DNA from: Leptobrachium leishanense
Taxonomy: Eukaryota > Chordata > Amphibia > Anura > Megophryidae
Assembly (NCBI GenBank): GCA_009667805.1
Contig: CM019066.1
Span: forward strand, 115,372,190 to 115,436,189
Direction: 5' to 3'
DNA length: 64,000 nt
Part shown: one piece after another, positions 31,477 to 42,501 of the stretch
Position numbering within the stretch: position 1 is the first letter of the stretch
How the letters are laid out: each line of letters begins with the position of its first letter
Position numbers and translations under genes: made by a program
Notes under the pieces: generated by a model
The model's database searches: none
What the model was told of the DNA's origin: nothing
The model's input: the letters and a program-made list of their open reading frames with translations, nothing else

Positions 31477-31893
31477 CTACACCTGAGCAGCTCTGACTTC
31501 TGATGCCTTGGACTGGCTACAGTTGGTCATAGAGGACATTGTGCCTCGTTTTTGTTGTGCCTTCTCCTCACTTGACTCCTCTGTTCGATCAGGCACCCAG
31601 GTGAAGTCAGTGACCTCATCAACATTGTCATCACCCCCTATCTCTTCATCACTGGAGCCAACCTGACAATATGCTGCAGCTGCTGGGGGAACATGAGTGC
31701 CAGTTCTTTGTGTGTCACTGGCAACCCCTCCCTCTAGGCTGATTTTACTCCCTTCCTCAACCTCAAAGTTTGAATCAGAGCACTGGAGTTGCTGCGCATC
31801 CTCAAGCAGCATGTCACGGTCATTGTAGTCAAACAATTCAGCTGACTCCTCCATGTATGTTGGTGAGGCTACGGCAGGAGTAGCTGTGGACAT
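31477..31893 (-). pseudogene. hAT transposase N-terminal acidic extension
   Basis: Open from a Met at 31893 (MSTATPAVASPTYMEESAEL) to TAG at 31477. Ser/Glu/Asp-rich, no domain recognised. It is in the same frame as the BED segment that follows immediately after the stop, so it is most likely the N-terminal extension of the same transposase split by one nonsense mutation. A separate small ORF is the alternative. Confidence 0.7.
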
Positions 31894-32179
31894 GGAGGCT
31901 GCATTAGCTGCTTTGGCAGCTGAGGTGGACTGTTAATCACTACAAGACTGCCTGGCAGAGGACTCGGAGGATGAGGATGGCCTGATTAGCCAATCCTGCA
32001 AATCCTCTGTATTTTGCTGCAGCATAAGACGGCCAGCACCAGTTAAAAAGGACAAGCGTGCCCCTGCAGAGGATGCACCATGTCCACGATGACCAGGGGC
32101 ACTGCCTTCCGACACAGAGTATCTGTGTATGGGAGCGTCTGCCTGTCCTTTTTGGTCTTTCTGACATGGTGAGTGATAT

Positions 32180-33000
32180 ATAGATTAAAGAAATACAGAA
32201 GTCTGATTCAACTCTGGTATAAAGATTGGAGATATACAGAAGTCTGATTCAACTCTGGTATAAAGATTGGAGATATACAGAACTCAGATTCAACTCTGGT
32301 ATATAGAGTAAAGATATTCAGAACTCTGATATAAGTCGGTGATTTTACTGATATTTTCCCTGCAAGGCTGCCAATATCCTCTACTCTCTCTCTCTGATTC
32401 ACTTCCTCTCTTGCAGGCTGCAACACCCTGATAGCTGGCAACAGCCAGATTCAACTCTCAATAGATAGACAGATGAACTCTGATTAAACTGTGTTATTGT
32501 ATGGTATCTAGAATTAGATCAAAGATATACAGATTTTCCAGAACAATGCTATAAGTCAGTGATACACACTGTCCCTGAAACTTTGGCTGTGCCAAGACAG
32601 ATTCAAATTTGCTGAACAGTGGTATAACTCACTGATACACACTGATAGCCTGGCTGTGCCAAGACAGATTCAAATTTGCTGAACTGTGGTATAACTCGCT
32701 GATACACACTGATAACAGGCTGTGCCAAAACAGATTCTAATTTGCTGAACTGCGGTATAACTCACTGATACACACTGATGACAGGCTGTGCCAAGACAGA
32801 TTCTAATTTGCTGTACTGTGGTAGAACTCACTGATACACACTGTCCCTGATAGCCTGGTAGTGCCAACACAGATTCTAATTCCCAGAAATCTCCTACAAC
32901 TCACTGAAACACACTGTCCTTGATAGCCTGGCAGTGCCAACACAGATTCTAATTCCCAGAAATCTCCTACAGCGTCACTGATACACCCTGACAGAACAAT
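32180..33000. repeat. Subterminal tandem repeats at the hAT 5' end
   Basis: Two sets. 32190-32340 has ~52 bp units with AGTCTGATTCAACTCTGGTA and AAAGATTGGAGATATACAGA. 32520-32980 has ~68 bp units with ACTGATACACACTG, CTGTGCCAAGACAGATTC and GCTGAACTGTGGTATAACTC. These lie between the element promoter and the ORF start on the minus strand. Confidence 0.85.
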
Positions 33001-33062
33001 CTCCTCTCCTCTCTGATTCACTCCTGAAACACACACGCTGGGGCTGCAGGCAGGGAAGAAGC

Positions 33063-33110
33063 CTTATATAGTGTGCTGCGGGACTTAGCTCTGTGAGTCC
33101 ATGATTGGGC
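33063..33110 (-). promoter_or_regulatory. Probable hAT transposase promoter (CCAAT and TATA)
   Basis: Minus strand: CCCAATCA (about 33107-33100) lies about 35 bp before ACTATATAAGGC (about 33072-33062). A second CCAAT-like word is near 33118. The layout matches a core promoter reading toward the transposase. No transcript evidence. Confidence 0.5.
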
Positions 33111-33489
33111 AAAATTTGCCCAATCAGGACTCTGAGCCGTGATTGGCATAGTCTTGCACCTGTCTTGCACCTGACCTGTTGTCAGGCGCAAGGCTGTAGC
33201 CAATTACAAGCTTCAGGCCAGTGGAAAAGTGCATTGTGGTCCATTGTGGTGAATTGTGGGCGAACATGCGGCGAACACGCGGAAATGTTCGGAGTTCACG
33301 AACAGCCGAACGGGCGATGTTCGAATCGAACTGATCCGAACCGAACGCTCATCCCTACCCCTAACAGGCCAGGTTTTAAGGATCACCTTGGGGAAATGCA
33401 GACTGTATCCTGCAATCACTGAGCAGCAAATCATATCACCTGTGCTGTGCTTCAGTTATCTGCCAATCCTTGCATATCAGCAGGTCTTA

Positions 33490-33915
33490 GGCTGGGGTCA
33501 GACTAACGCAGTTTTAACGTGCGTTCTGGCGCACTTACTCACGGCCGCACTAGCAGCAAATGACGTGCAATGACAGCCAATATACGAAGTACGGTCGCAC
33601 GAAAGTCCGGCCGCGCAACGCAAGTGGAAAATGAACGCATTTTTTCGAGAACGCTGAACCGCTAGTACGGACGTACAGAGTGCGCTGCGCCCGCTAGCGG
33701 TGTGTGTGTGTGATTTGGAGACGTCAGACCCTGCTCGTGTCCGGCCAACATAACGTCCAGACGCAAAAAGTTTCCTGGTTTGGATCCGTAAAACATCACG
33801 CACGAAAATGCGCATCGTATGACCGTTTTCGCCTATTCCGTGAAAAAATACGTCAATGCGTTCGGACGCACTTTTTTACGTTCGCGGGGAAAAATGCTTT
33901 CGTTTGACCCTAGCC
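33490..33915. mobile_element. Harbinger-like MITE M1, 426 bp
   Basis: Termini GGCTGGGGTCAGACTAACGC and GTTTGACCCTAGCC are inverted. TSD TTA on both sides (33487-33489, 33916-33918). GC- and CpG-rich, non-coding. It is inserted in the right arm of the hAT MITE 25963-33940. TWA duplications in all five family copies point to PIF/Harbinger mobilisation. Confidence 0.92.
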
Positions 33916-34089
33916 TTAAAGACAGGCTTGGGAAACACTGCTGTAAGTATTGTTATTTTTGGATCCTAGATACTGTGATTTGGTCTGAAGTACCATATAC
34001 CAACTAGGGTTTAAGTTTTATTGCTGGTATTTGTAAAATAGTGCATCTATTACAATGATTGAGGCTCTGTACTACTAATGTTGCAGGTA

Positions 34090-34534
34090 GGGTTGCCAGA
34101 TTGGCCATATTTAATTTATTCGTGCTGATGGGCAGTGCATGAAAAATGCGCCCCTGCAGAATGTAGAATCCATAAACTGCAGATAAATCAGAAATCCCTG
34201 GTAATCTGCCTTGATTAGGTAATTGATTTACTTCCTGCAGCATATCAATTATACATGTTGCAGCACCTTACCTATCCTTCCCATCTGAATGAAATGGTAA
34301 AATGTGTTCAGGGAAACATGGCCAATCAGGCAACTCTGGAAAAATGCCACCCCGCAGCATGTATAATCCATACGCCGCAGGTATGTAATCAAAAAGGAAT
34401 CCCATGTGGACCTGCCTTTAGTTCCTTACTGCTGCATATGAATTATACATGTTGCAGGTCAGTCCTTTTCCCTGAACTCCCCCTCTGCATGAAGTAATAA
34501 TGTGTCCAGGAAAACATGGCCGACCTGGCAACCT
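34090..34534. mobile_element. Dimeric MITE, 445 bp
   Basis: Termini GGGTTGCCAGATTGGCCAT and ATGGCCGACCTGGCAACCT are inverted with TA on both sides (34088-34089, 34535-34536). The interior is two head-to-tail diverged copies of about 220 bp, each with GAATTATACATGTTGCAG-like and ATGGCC(A/G)A words. No coding capacity. Confidence 0.7.
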
Positions 34535-35191
34535 TAACTGCATATTTGTGACTACATGGAAACTTGCTTTTTGTGCTGTATTAAGTGATTTATGAAAATA
34601 TTTTCCTTAAACTTGGTTTCCTAACATAATACATAATACATTTTGTTAGCAGGAGCAGGTTACTATTAGTATCCCAGTAGAAAAGGTAAGGTGTTTTTTA
34701 ACAAAGTGCTACTAGAACAGTGTGATCAATGAGTGCTCAAGATACATTCCATGGTCCATAGAAATCCATTGCGTATTAATTTAACTGACTGTCACAGTAA
34801 AAATACTGGAATTGTCCCTTTTTTGGGGTTTTGTGGACATAATGTTAACCACTGGTGATATTTGGGAAAAAAGTTTGGGTGAATTAAACAGGTATTTTAC
34901 AGATGTTACATATAGACTTCAGTGTTTCTAAAATGTACTGTCCTTTCTGCAAAACTTTCATGATAAAGCAGTTAAAAAAACATGAGAATGAAAGCCACCA
35001 GCAAAAATTTGCCAAAGGAAATTGATTTCTTTCAGGGCTGTACAACTGTGGCCTATTAGCAGCTGTTTGGCCAGCTTTGGATGCTAGCCAGGAATTTTAG
35101 GAGATGGCTGGAGGGATGCTGCTGGACAGTCCATTTCTATTCTACTTAATTTAATAAGCTGTTTACTCCAATAGTTACACTAATGAAGCTA

Positions 35192-36811
35192 CAGTTGTGT
35201 TCAAAATTATTCAACCCCCACTGAAATTGAGTGTTTTGGCCAGTTTGACATTGATTTTGATCATTCAGTCATGTTGCTTACAATTAAATCAAAGAGGCAC
35301 ATGTAGGTCAGACAAATATAACATAACATTTATAATGAAATAACCACAAATGTCTTTTCTGTGCTCACATCATTATCAATTTATTCAACCCCCAAGTGAC
35401 ATTCAATCTTAGTACTTATTACAACATCCTTTTACAGTTATAACAGCTTTTAAACGTGAAGCATAGCTTGACACAAGTGTCTTGCAGCGATCTACGGGTA
35501 TCTTCGCCCATTCGTCATGGGCAAAAGCCTCCAGTTCAGTCACATTCTTAGGCTTGCGCACTGCAACTGCTTTCTTTAAGTCCCACCAGAGGTTCTCAAT
35601 CGGATTTAAGTCTGGTGACTGCGATGGCCACTCCAAAATGTTCCAGCCTTTAATCTGCAACCATGCTCTAGTGGACTTGGAGGTATGCTTGGGATCATTG
35701 TCCTGTTGAAAGGTCCAATGTCTCCCAAGCCTCAGGTTTGTGACGGACTGCATCACATTGTCGTCCAATATCTCCTGGTACTGAAGAGAATTCATGGTAC
35801 CTTGCACACGCTGAAGCTTCCCTGTACCTGCAGAAGCAAAACAGACCCAAAGCATGATTGACCCCCCCCCCGCTGTGCTTCACAGAAGGCAAGGTGTTCT
35901 TTTCTTCATAGGCCTTGTTCTTCCTCCTCCAAACATAGCGTTGATCCATGGGCCCAAACAGTTCTAATTTTGTTTCATCAGTCCACAGAACACTATCCCA
36001 AAACTTCTGTGGTTTGTCCACATGACTTTTGGCATACTGCAGTCGACTCTTCTTATTCTTTGGAGACAGCAAGGGGGTGCGCCTGGGAGTTCTGGCATGG
36101 AGGCCTTCATTACGCAGTGTGCGCCGTATTGTCTGAGCTGAAACTTCAGTACTCACATCTGACAAATATTTTCTCAGTTCCTCAGCAGTCACACGGGGAC
36201 TTTTCTCCACTCTACGCTTCAGGTAGCGCACAGCAGTCGAAGTCAGCATCTTCTTTCTGCCACGACCAGGTAGCGTTTCAACAGTGCCCTTTGCCTTGAA
36301 TTTGCGAATGATGCTTCCTATGGTCTCTCTTGGTATGTTTAACATCTTTGCAATCTTCTTATAGCCATTGCCCTTCCTGTGAAGAGTAATCACCTCTTCT
36401 CTTGTCTTCCTGGACCATTCTCTTGACTTCACCATGTTTGTAACCACACCAGTAAATGTCTAGAAGGAGCTGAGTATCACAGTCATTTTAAAGCTGCCTA
36501 ATTGGTGCTTATTATGCTTTATTGCTGCTCCGTGACATCCACAGGTGTTTTCAATACCTGATTGAAAACACTTGAATGAACCTCTGTTCTTCAGAGTGGT
36601 AGTCTTTAAGGGGTTGAATAATTGTGTCAATGAAGAATTCACAAAAGAAACATTTACTACTGTATTACAAAACTAATTGATGTCATTTTAGTTGCATATG
36701 GTTCTTTAAAAAGTCCTTGTAGGATTTCATTCTGAATACAATTACAAATGTACACTAAATTCCCTAAAACCCTTTACAGCATTGGGGGTTGAATAATTTT
36801 GAACACAACTG
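35192..36811 (-). mobile_element. Tc1/mariner element, copy A, 1620 bp
   Basis: Termini CAGTTGTGTTCAAAATTATT and AATAATTTTGAACACAACTG are inverted, with the TA target duplicated (35190-35191, 36812-36813). The transposase is on the minus strand with one frameshift. Nearly identical to copy B at 51384-53005, so the family was active fairly recently. Confidence 0.97.
35409..36435 (-). pseudogene. Tc1-like transposase copy A, one frameshift
   Basis: Start chosen at ATG 36435 (MVKSREWSRKTREEVITLHR), the usual Tc1 N-terminus; about 341 codons, normal for the family. In order: paired-type helix-turn-helix (GNGYKKIAKMLNIPRETIGS), a GRGRKK linker, a second HTH ([20 protein letters not shown]), then the DD34E core: LWTDETK (first Asp), [12 protein letters not shown] (second Asp), PDLNPIENLWWDL (Glu). 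A run of 10 C at 35870-35880, where copy B has 6, shifts the frame after VKHSGGG. Everything else reads through to the stop at 35409. Confidence 0.95.
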
Positions 36812-36813
36812 TA

Positions 36814-37211
36814 CTTGCCAAGCTAAGCAAGGCATAGCAGTTGTCTTGCTGCAGCATTTCAACAGGATTAGGATGGAGAGCTCCGGCAAAGTCTTCACAT
36901 TAACAGCCATCATCATTGACAGGTTGACCTCTTGGCCTCCAGTGTCCCCTGAGTTTACAAAAGCATCAAATCTAAAGACAGCTCGGCTAAAACAAGATAG
37001 CTGCTAGGGAGCCAAGAACTTGTGCATGCATTCCAGAGTAGCTTTAGTTTGGGTAACTGAAATTCTGGAAACATATCAAGGCTCAGAAAGTAAACAAATC
37101 ATGGCCAGGGCAGCCAGAGAAGCTCAAGGTAGAATGCAAGGTATAAAAAAGTCAGGAACACTAACACAAGTTTAATGATGGATAAATATTGCAATATCGA
37201 GACTGGACTAA
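36814..37211. other. No recognisable feature
   Basis: Unique-looking intron sequence between Tc1 copy A and MITE M2. Confidence 0.4.
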
Positions 37212-37637
37212 GGCTAGAGTCAGACGAAAGCATTTTTCCCCGCGAACGTGAAAAAGTGCGTCCGACCGCATTGACGTATTTTTTCATGGAATGCGCAAAA
37301 ACGGTCAGACGACGTGCATTTTCGGGCTTGATTTTGTACGGATCGTCAATAAAACTCTTTTTGCGTCTGGACGTTATGTAGGCTGGACATTAGCAGTGTC
37401 TGACATCTCCTAATCACGCACACACGCCGCTATGCCGCAGCTGCGCACTCAGTACGTCAGTACTAGCGGTTCAGCATTCTCAGAAAAATGCGTTCAAATT
37501 CCACTTGCGTTGCACGGCCGGACTTTTGTGCGGCGTACATCGTATATTGTCCGTCATTGCCCGTCATCTGCTGCTAGTGCGGCCGTGATTATGTGCGCCA
37601 GAACGCACGTTAAAAGTGCGCTGGTCTGACCCCAGCC
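37212..37637. mobile_element. Harbinger-like MITE M2, 426 bp
   Basis: Termini GGCTAGAGTCAGACGAAAGC and GGTCTGACCCCAGCC. TSD TAA (37209-37211, 37638-37640). Same family as M1, M3, M4, M5; opposite orientation to M1. Confidence 0.92.
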
Positions 37638-37784
37638 TAAAGGCTTCCATGATGACATATTGATACAATCACGGACCCGTTACGAAAGTTCTCACTTCCC
37701 TAAATTAAGTATGGTATAATTACTCACTTCCAAAAACTTATAAACAACTTTGCATTGTAATACAAAGAAACCACAATGAGAAGC

Positions 37785-38579
37785 TGTAATGATAGGCCCC
37801 CTATAGGGTGATGGGAGCCTTTAGGCTGTGTAGTTTTAAGCCTTTAGGGCAGGTATATGGTTTGTTGCTTATAGCAGAATCCAGCACACACTTGCAGAAC
37901 TCGAAAACAAGAAAGATAGTGCAGAACACAGACACACGAGGGAGCCCTGCACTGGGTATGATTTCTCATCTAAATACAGGTTAAGGGCAAGGGTCGACAG
38001 AATGAGAACACACACAGCAATTCTCAAAAATGAGACTAGAATGTATTCAGCAGCCTGCAGGGCAGAACTCGGTACTAAAAAAACACAACAATAAAGACTG
38101 CTGATCCTAGCACTCCCAGCCAGGGAGATCAGACAGAGCCCTGAGTACCACTCAGCACCAAATGGCTTCGTGGCCAAATGTCTGCTGAGTGAAAACAGAC
38201 TTAACTACAAACAGGCAGAGAAATCCTTAAACAGACAAGGTACATCCCGCAGAAAGGTCCAAGAAGCCAAGCCAGGTCATACACGAATTATCAGAATGCA
38301 GAATCAGAACTTAGGGAACAGACTAGAGCATAAACCGGGAAGTCAAGGAGTCATACTCAGAAATACAGAACAATAATCAAAGGCGCAGGTTCTCAATAGA
38401 AATAGGTCTATCCTGATCCAAGGATCAAGAGTACTACTGGCCCTATATATAGTACTGAGCAGGTCATGTGACCACAGACCATCAGCCCAATAGGGATGGT
38501 CTGCAGAGCCTGAGCATGAAAACCAGCAAACTGGCAAATCCATGCTCCCACCACCAGGGGGCAGGGTCGAGACGTGACA
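37785..38579 (-). mobile_element. Solo LTR 1, 795 bp
   Basis: Begins TGTAATGATAGGCC and ends GAGACGTGACA on the + strand, with an exact 5 bp TSD GAAGC (37780-37784, 38580-38584). On the minus strand it starts TGTCACGTCTCGACC and carries a TATATATAGGGCC box (about 38455-38440), so I place it on the minus strand. No internal retroelement sequence remains. Same family as 57672-58381. Confidence 0.9.
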
Positions 38580-38917
38580 GAAGCACACCAATGTACTAAA
38601 AATATAACTTTTATTCAGACATATAAAACCTAAAGTAAGCCATCATTACTGCATTGGGTTAGCTAGATCAGCAGAACAATAAGCTTATATAGAACTGCAA
38701 AACAATAAGCATTACTTTAGGGACATTGAGGGTTGGTCCTATTGGTGATAGCACTCTATAGGTAGCATTCACAACAGCCAGTGTGCAGTGCAACTACTCT
38801 TTGGTTTCTTTGTATTATAATAAACACAACAATAACAAGAAAGAACAATTTGCATACTTTTGTAATGCTGGAGTAGTTGTGTCCCATGGTAAGTAAGTTA
38901 AAGAAGGCACCCTCTAA

Positions 38918-38955
38918 ACATCCTGACCACTTTACATTTATAATGTGGTCAGGAT
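38918..38955. repeat. 12 bp stem hairpin
   Basis: CATCCTGACCAC and GTGGTCAGGATG pair perfectly around a 14 base A/T-rich loop. Possibly the centre of a small unclassified MITE. Confidence 0.7.
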
Positions 38956-39099
38956 GTGAGAAGTGCCCCAACCCCCGCTTCACCAATCTGGTGAAAATGA
39001 TGGGTGAAGTGGAGGAGTTTCCTACAACCCACCCAAAATCACCAGCCGCTGGGATATTTAATCTTCCGGCTGCCAGTCACCAGATCAATCGCCTGTGAC

Positions 39100-40780
39100 A
39101 TCGGCACGCACAGAGCATGCTGACATCACTCTCTCTGCCAGCAGCCTCTGCCCGATAAGAGCAGAAAAAAAAGAAACTCTATCTTTCTAACAGCGTTTTC
39201 CTTTAAACTTTCTGTGAGATCTCACTCCGGTCACTCTTTATTAATGTAAAGAAAGAAAAACAAACCGTATTTTTTTGGAAGCTGCATTGTTAATAATCTC
39301 ATTGTGACAACTACAAATCCCTATAAACCGGAGATCTGACCATTTTATTATCTATCTTTGTCACGTTTACTGTATTTAACGCAAAGTCCATTACTGCCTG
39401 TATGCTGATAACGCAGACCCCGTGTTACATTGTGTAAGATTATGAACACCATTCTGAGTTTACAACCTTTCCTCCCAACAATATTTCTGTAAAGGATAAA
39501 CAAGTATATGAAAAATTTAAAGTGAGCAAATTTAAAAAGGTGTGAAATGTTCTTTTGATTTGCTAATGAGTGCTTTCAGTTCTTTACACGACAAAATCGA
39601 GACTCAATTTTGGGAGTGAAGGGTTTAAGTGTTAACTATGTATCCCATGTTTTAAATAAATATTATAATAATATTGTTTAAACAAAAATGTGTTTGATAG
39701 CAAACAGGTTACATATAAAGTTAAACTATATCATAATCTATATTTTAACACATTGAAAGCAGCTAGGCTGTGTTCAGCTGTGATTTCTCTGGAGAGAGAA
39801 GCCAGGATCAGGATAGGGGCCGGCTGCTTCTGTGCGATTTATCTGGGGGTAACTGTAACTGTGTTGCGCTTAGATCATTGAAATCCAGCACATTATTTGA
39901 CTATCATTGATTATACTTTGACTTTGCCATTTCTGTTTGTAAAGGCTGCCCTCTGGTGAAAAATGGAGGAACAGTGAGCAGAAACAACATACAATGCAAA
40001 TCTATGCAGCATCAGTGGCATTATGGCATGCTGCTACCAGGAGCGTGCAAAGCCCACATTTAAGTTTTTGATTCTACACATATTACAGATTTGTTGTTTA
40101 CAAACTATAAACAGTGACAAAGAAGTAAATTTTCCTGATATTTATCACAAACAAAATAAAAATTGACCTCAAAAAATGTAGATGGGGATCTGAAAGGTAG
40201 TCAAGCAGGACCAGTTCATCCTGTTGACAGCCAGTATGGCTGCAACCAAACATTGATGATAATGAAATACTTTGGAGTAATTCTGGATGTTTTTCTACAA
40301 ATTAAGTTGCACGATAGAATTTACAAGATGATATATGTGGACAGTCAATATACATTGCACAGATTGAGATTTAGGCGTAAACTGTGTGAATAGGAAATTC
40401 AAAGTCTGTATTCCTATAAAACCAAATGTCACTTGGCACGTGCTTTAATATGAGGGCAGAAGAGAATATAGGTTATTACGTTAAAAAAAATACACTTTTT
40501 GAGAAATCAGAAACTCTCTTTGACCACAGAACCATTTTGGTATGCACTTCCTCAAATGCAGCAGGGAATTCTGGGTAAGAAATGCAAATGAGGTCCATAA
40601 GCAGTCACTTTAATGCAATAAACGGGCCAGATAAACCTTGATAAATCGAGAAATTAAATCTCGCTATAATTCTTGCCGTGGAGGTTCTATTATATTGAAT
40701 TGGGTTCAACTTTTCTACCTCACACAATATCTCAGAGAGATTAATACCAACAGATTTGTGCTGGTGCATTAAACGCCAAT
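39100..40780. other. Intron sequence, nothing recognised
   Basis: No splice-bounded exon, RNA gene or terminal repeats recognised. Confidence 0.4.
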
Positions 40781-40784
40781 GTTA

Positions 40785-41202
40785 GGCTGTCAGATGAACG
40801 CAGTCTGGTCGCACTCTGCATGCGTGCATAACGGACAGACGTACTGACAGAAGATACTGTAGACACCACACGATCTGTGTTTTTTTGACGGATTTAGAAA
40901 AAAAGGGAACTATGGGAACTAAACTTAATATGAAAAATGATAAAAATTTGAAAAGGATATGAAAAGCCATTTTGTGAGTCAAGGTGCTGGACGTCGCAAA
41001 TGCGCTGCGTCTGACATCTCCTCATCACTCAAACAGAACGCTATGCCTAACTTGCGTCCGTTTGCCACGTGCGTTGTGCGTGCGCAGTTCGGTGCGCACG
41101 CACTTCGTGTGTGGGTCTCTATTGATCATGAATCTATGCTACGACGGACGTTAAACTGTTCGGCAACACGGACGTAATCACTGCGTTCGTCTGACATTAG
41201 CC
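40785..41202. mobile_element. Harbinger-like MITE M3, 418 bp
   Basis: Termini GGCTGTCAGATGAACGCAGT and GTTCGTCTGACATTAGCC. TSD TTA (40782-40784, 41203-41205). The interior has diverged or been rearranged relative to M1, M2 and M4. Confidence 0.88.
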
Positions 41203-41280
41203 TTATGTGTGTGGGAAATTCTAATATTCGGGTATAAAATTAGAATAGGCAACTACTTGACAAGCGCCCATAACAATATA

Positions 41281-41360
41281 CACTATATTGCCAAAAGTAT
41301 TCACTCACCTGCCTTGACTCGCATATGGATGGGTGAGCGAATACTTTTGGCAATATAGTG
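41281..41360. mobile_element. 80 bp Tc1/mariner-type MITE, copy 1
   Basis: An almost complete palindrome: CACTATATTGCCAAAAGTAT and ATACTTTTGGCAATATAGTG with a 20 bp centre. TA duplication at 41279-41280 and 41361-41362. One base different from copy 2 at 51292-51371 in the left arm. Confidence 0.92.
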
Positions 41361-41929
41361 TATATTAGATTTGAGAGGGAAAAAAAAATGTTGGCTTGTC
41401 TATCCTGACCCTAATCCCTCAATTAACACATACCGAGTGCTAAACAAAACCCCACTTACAGGAACGGGTCAGGTGACATGGCTACTGGCCTCGGCCAAAG
41501 TATAGGAAGCAGTAGGCAGCTGTAAATGCCAAGTATTGATAGGGGTTGCAGCTCGGCTGGAATGGGACAGGACCCATTAACATTAATGAGTGGGGTTGTC
41601 ATAATTAATGACTCACTCGTTAATGTTCACCGCTCGAGTGGAATAGGGCCAATGGTACTTCTAAGATCTCAAATCTTGCATGAACTATGATAAGTTTACT
41701 GACACCATGCTATATTATTGCATCATTTTCTTTGTAATAAAACATATCAGAATTAATGAAAGTTTAAAATTATGTGAATTCACAGGTTTTTTTTTAGGTG
41801 TCCGCAGAGAGCAGTCTCTGAGCCAATTTGTGTTCCATGTTAGAATGCTAGCTGTGAATACCATTTTTTGAAATATATATATATTAATAAAATTATAATT
41901 TCACAGTTGCATTAATTGATACATGGTGA

Positions 41930-42348
<419 letters not shown>

Positions 42349-42357
42349 GGACTAGTC

Positions 42358-42493
42358 CAGGGGTCAGCAACCTTGGCTCCCTGATGTTTTGAAAGCTACA
42401 TCTCCCACGATGCTCAGTCATCCATTAGGCTGACTGAGCCACATGGGAAATGTAGTTCCCAAAACATCAGGGCGCCAAGGTTGCTGACTCCTG
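42358..42493. mobile_element. Palindromic hAT MITE, 136 bp
   Basis: CAGGGGTCAGCAACCTTGGC and CCAAGGTTGCTGACTCCTG are inverted, and the whole unit folds back (ACATCTCCCACGATG with CACATGGGAAATGT). TSD GACTAGTC (42350-42357) and GACTAGGC (42494-42501), 7 of 8. Confidence 0.88.
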
Positions 42494-42501
42494 GACTAGG
42501 C

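Larger units (their letters stand above)
26003..33357 (-). mobile_element. BED-type hAT transposon, full length with dead transposase
   Basis: Termini TAGGGATGAGCCGAAC and GAACGCTCATCCCTA (minus read TAGGGATGAGCG) are inverted. The 8 bp TSD CCCCTAAC is perfect (25995-26002 and 33358-33365), and removing the element rejoins the host MITE. Transposase on the minus strand spans 31893 to 26969, with many lesions and a Penelope-like insertion (28381-30378). Subterminal tandem repeats lie at both ends (26583-26943 and 32180-33000). Without the insertion it would be about 5.35 kb, plausible for an autonomous hAT. Confidence 0.95.
25963..33940. mobile_element. hAT-type MITE split by a 7.35 kb hAT and a Harbinger MITE
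   Basis: The left end CAGGGCTTCCCACCCAAACC and right end GGCTTGGGAAACACTG match the MITE at 2203-2384 in inverse orientation, including the interior CTGCAATCACTGAGCAGCAA. Two insertions occupy it: the hAT at 26003-33357 and the Harbinger-like MITE at 33490-33915. The original MITE was about 190 bp. Its own 8 bp flanks agree poorly (4 of 8), so the outer TSD is uncertain. Confidence 0.85.

Noticed and set aside
25955..33948. 8 bp TSD around the outermost hAT MITE
   Set aside because: CATCAGGT and CTGTAAGT agree at only 4 of 8 positions.
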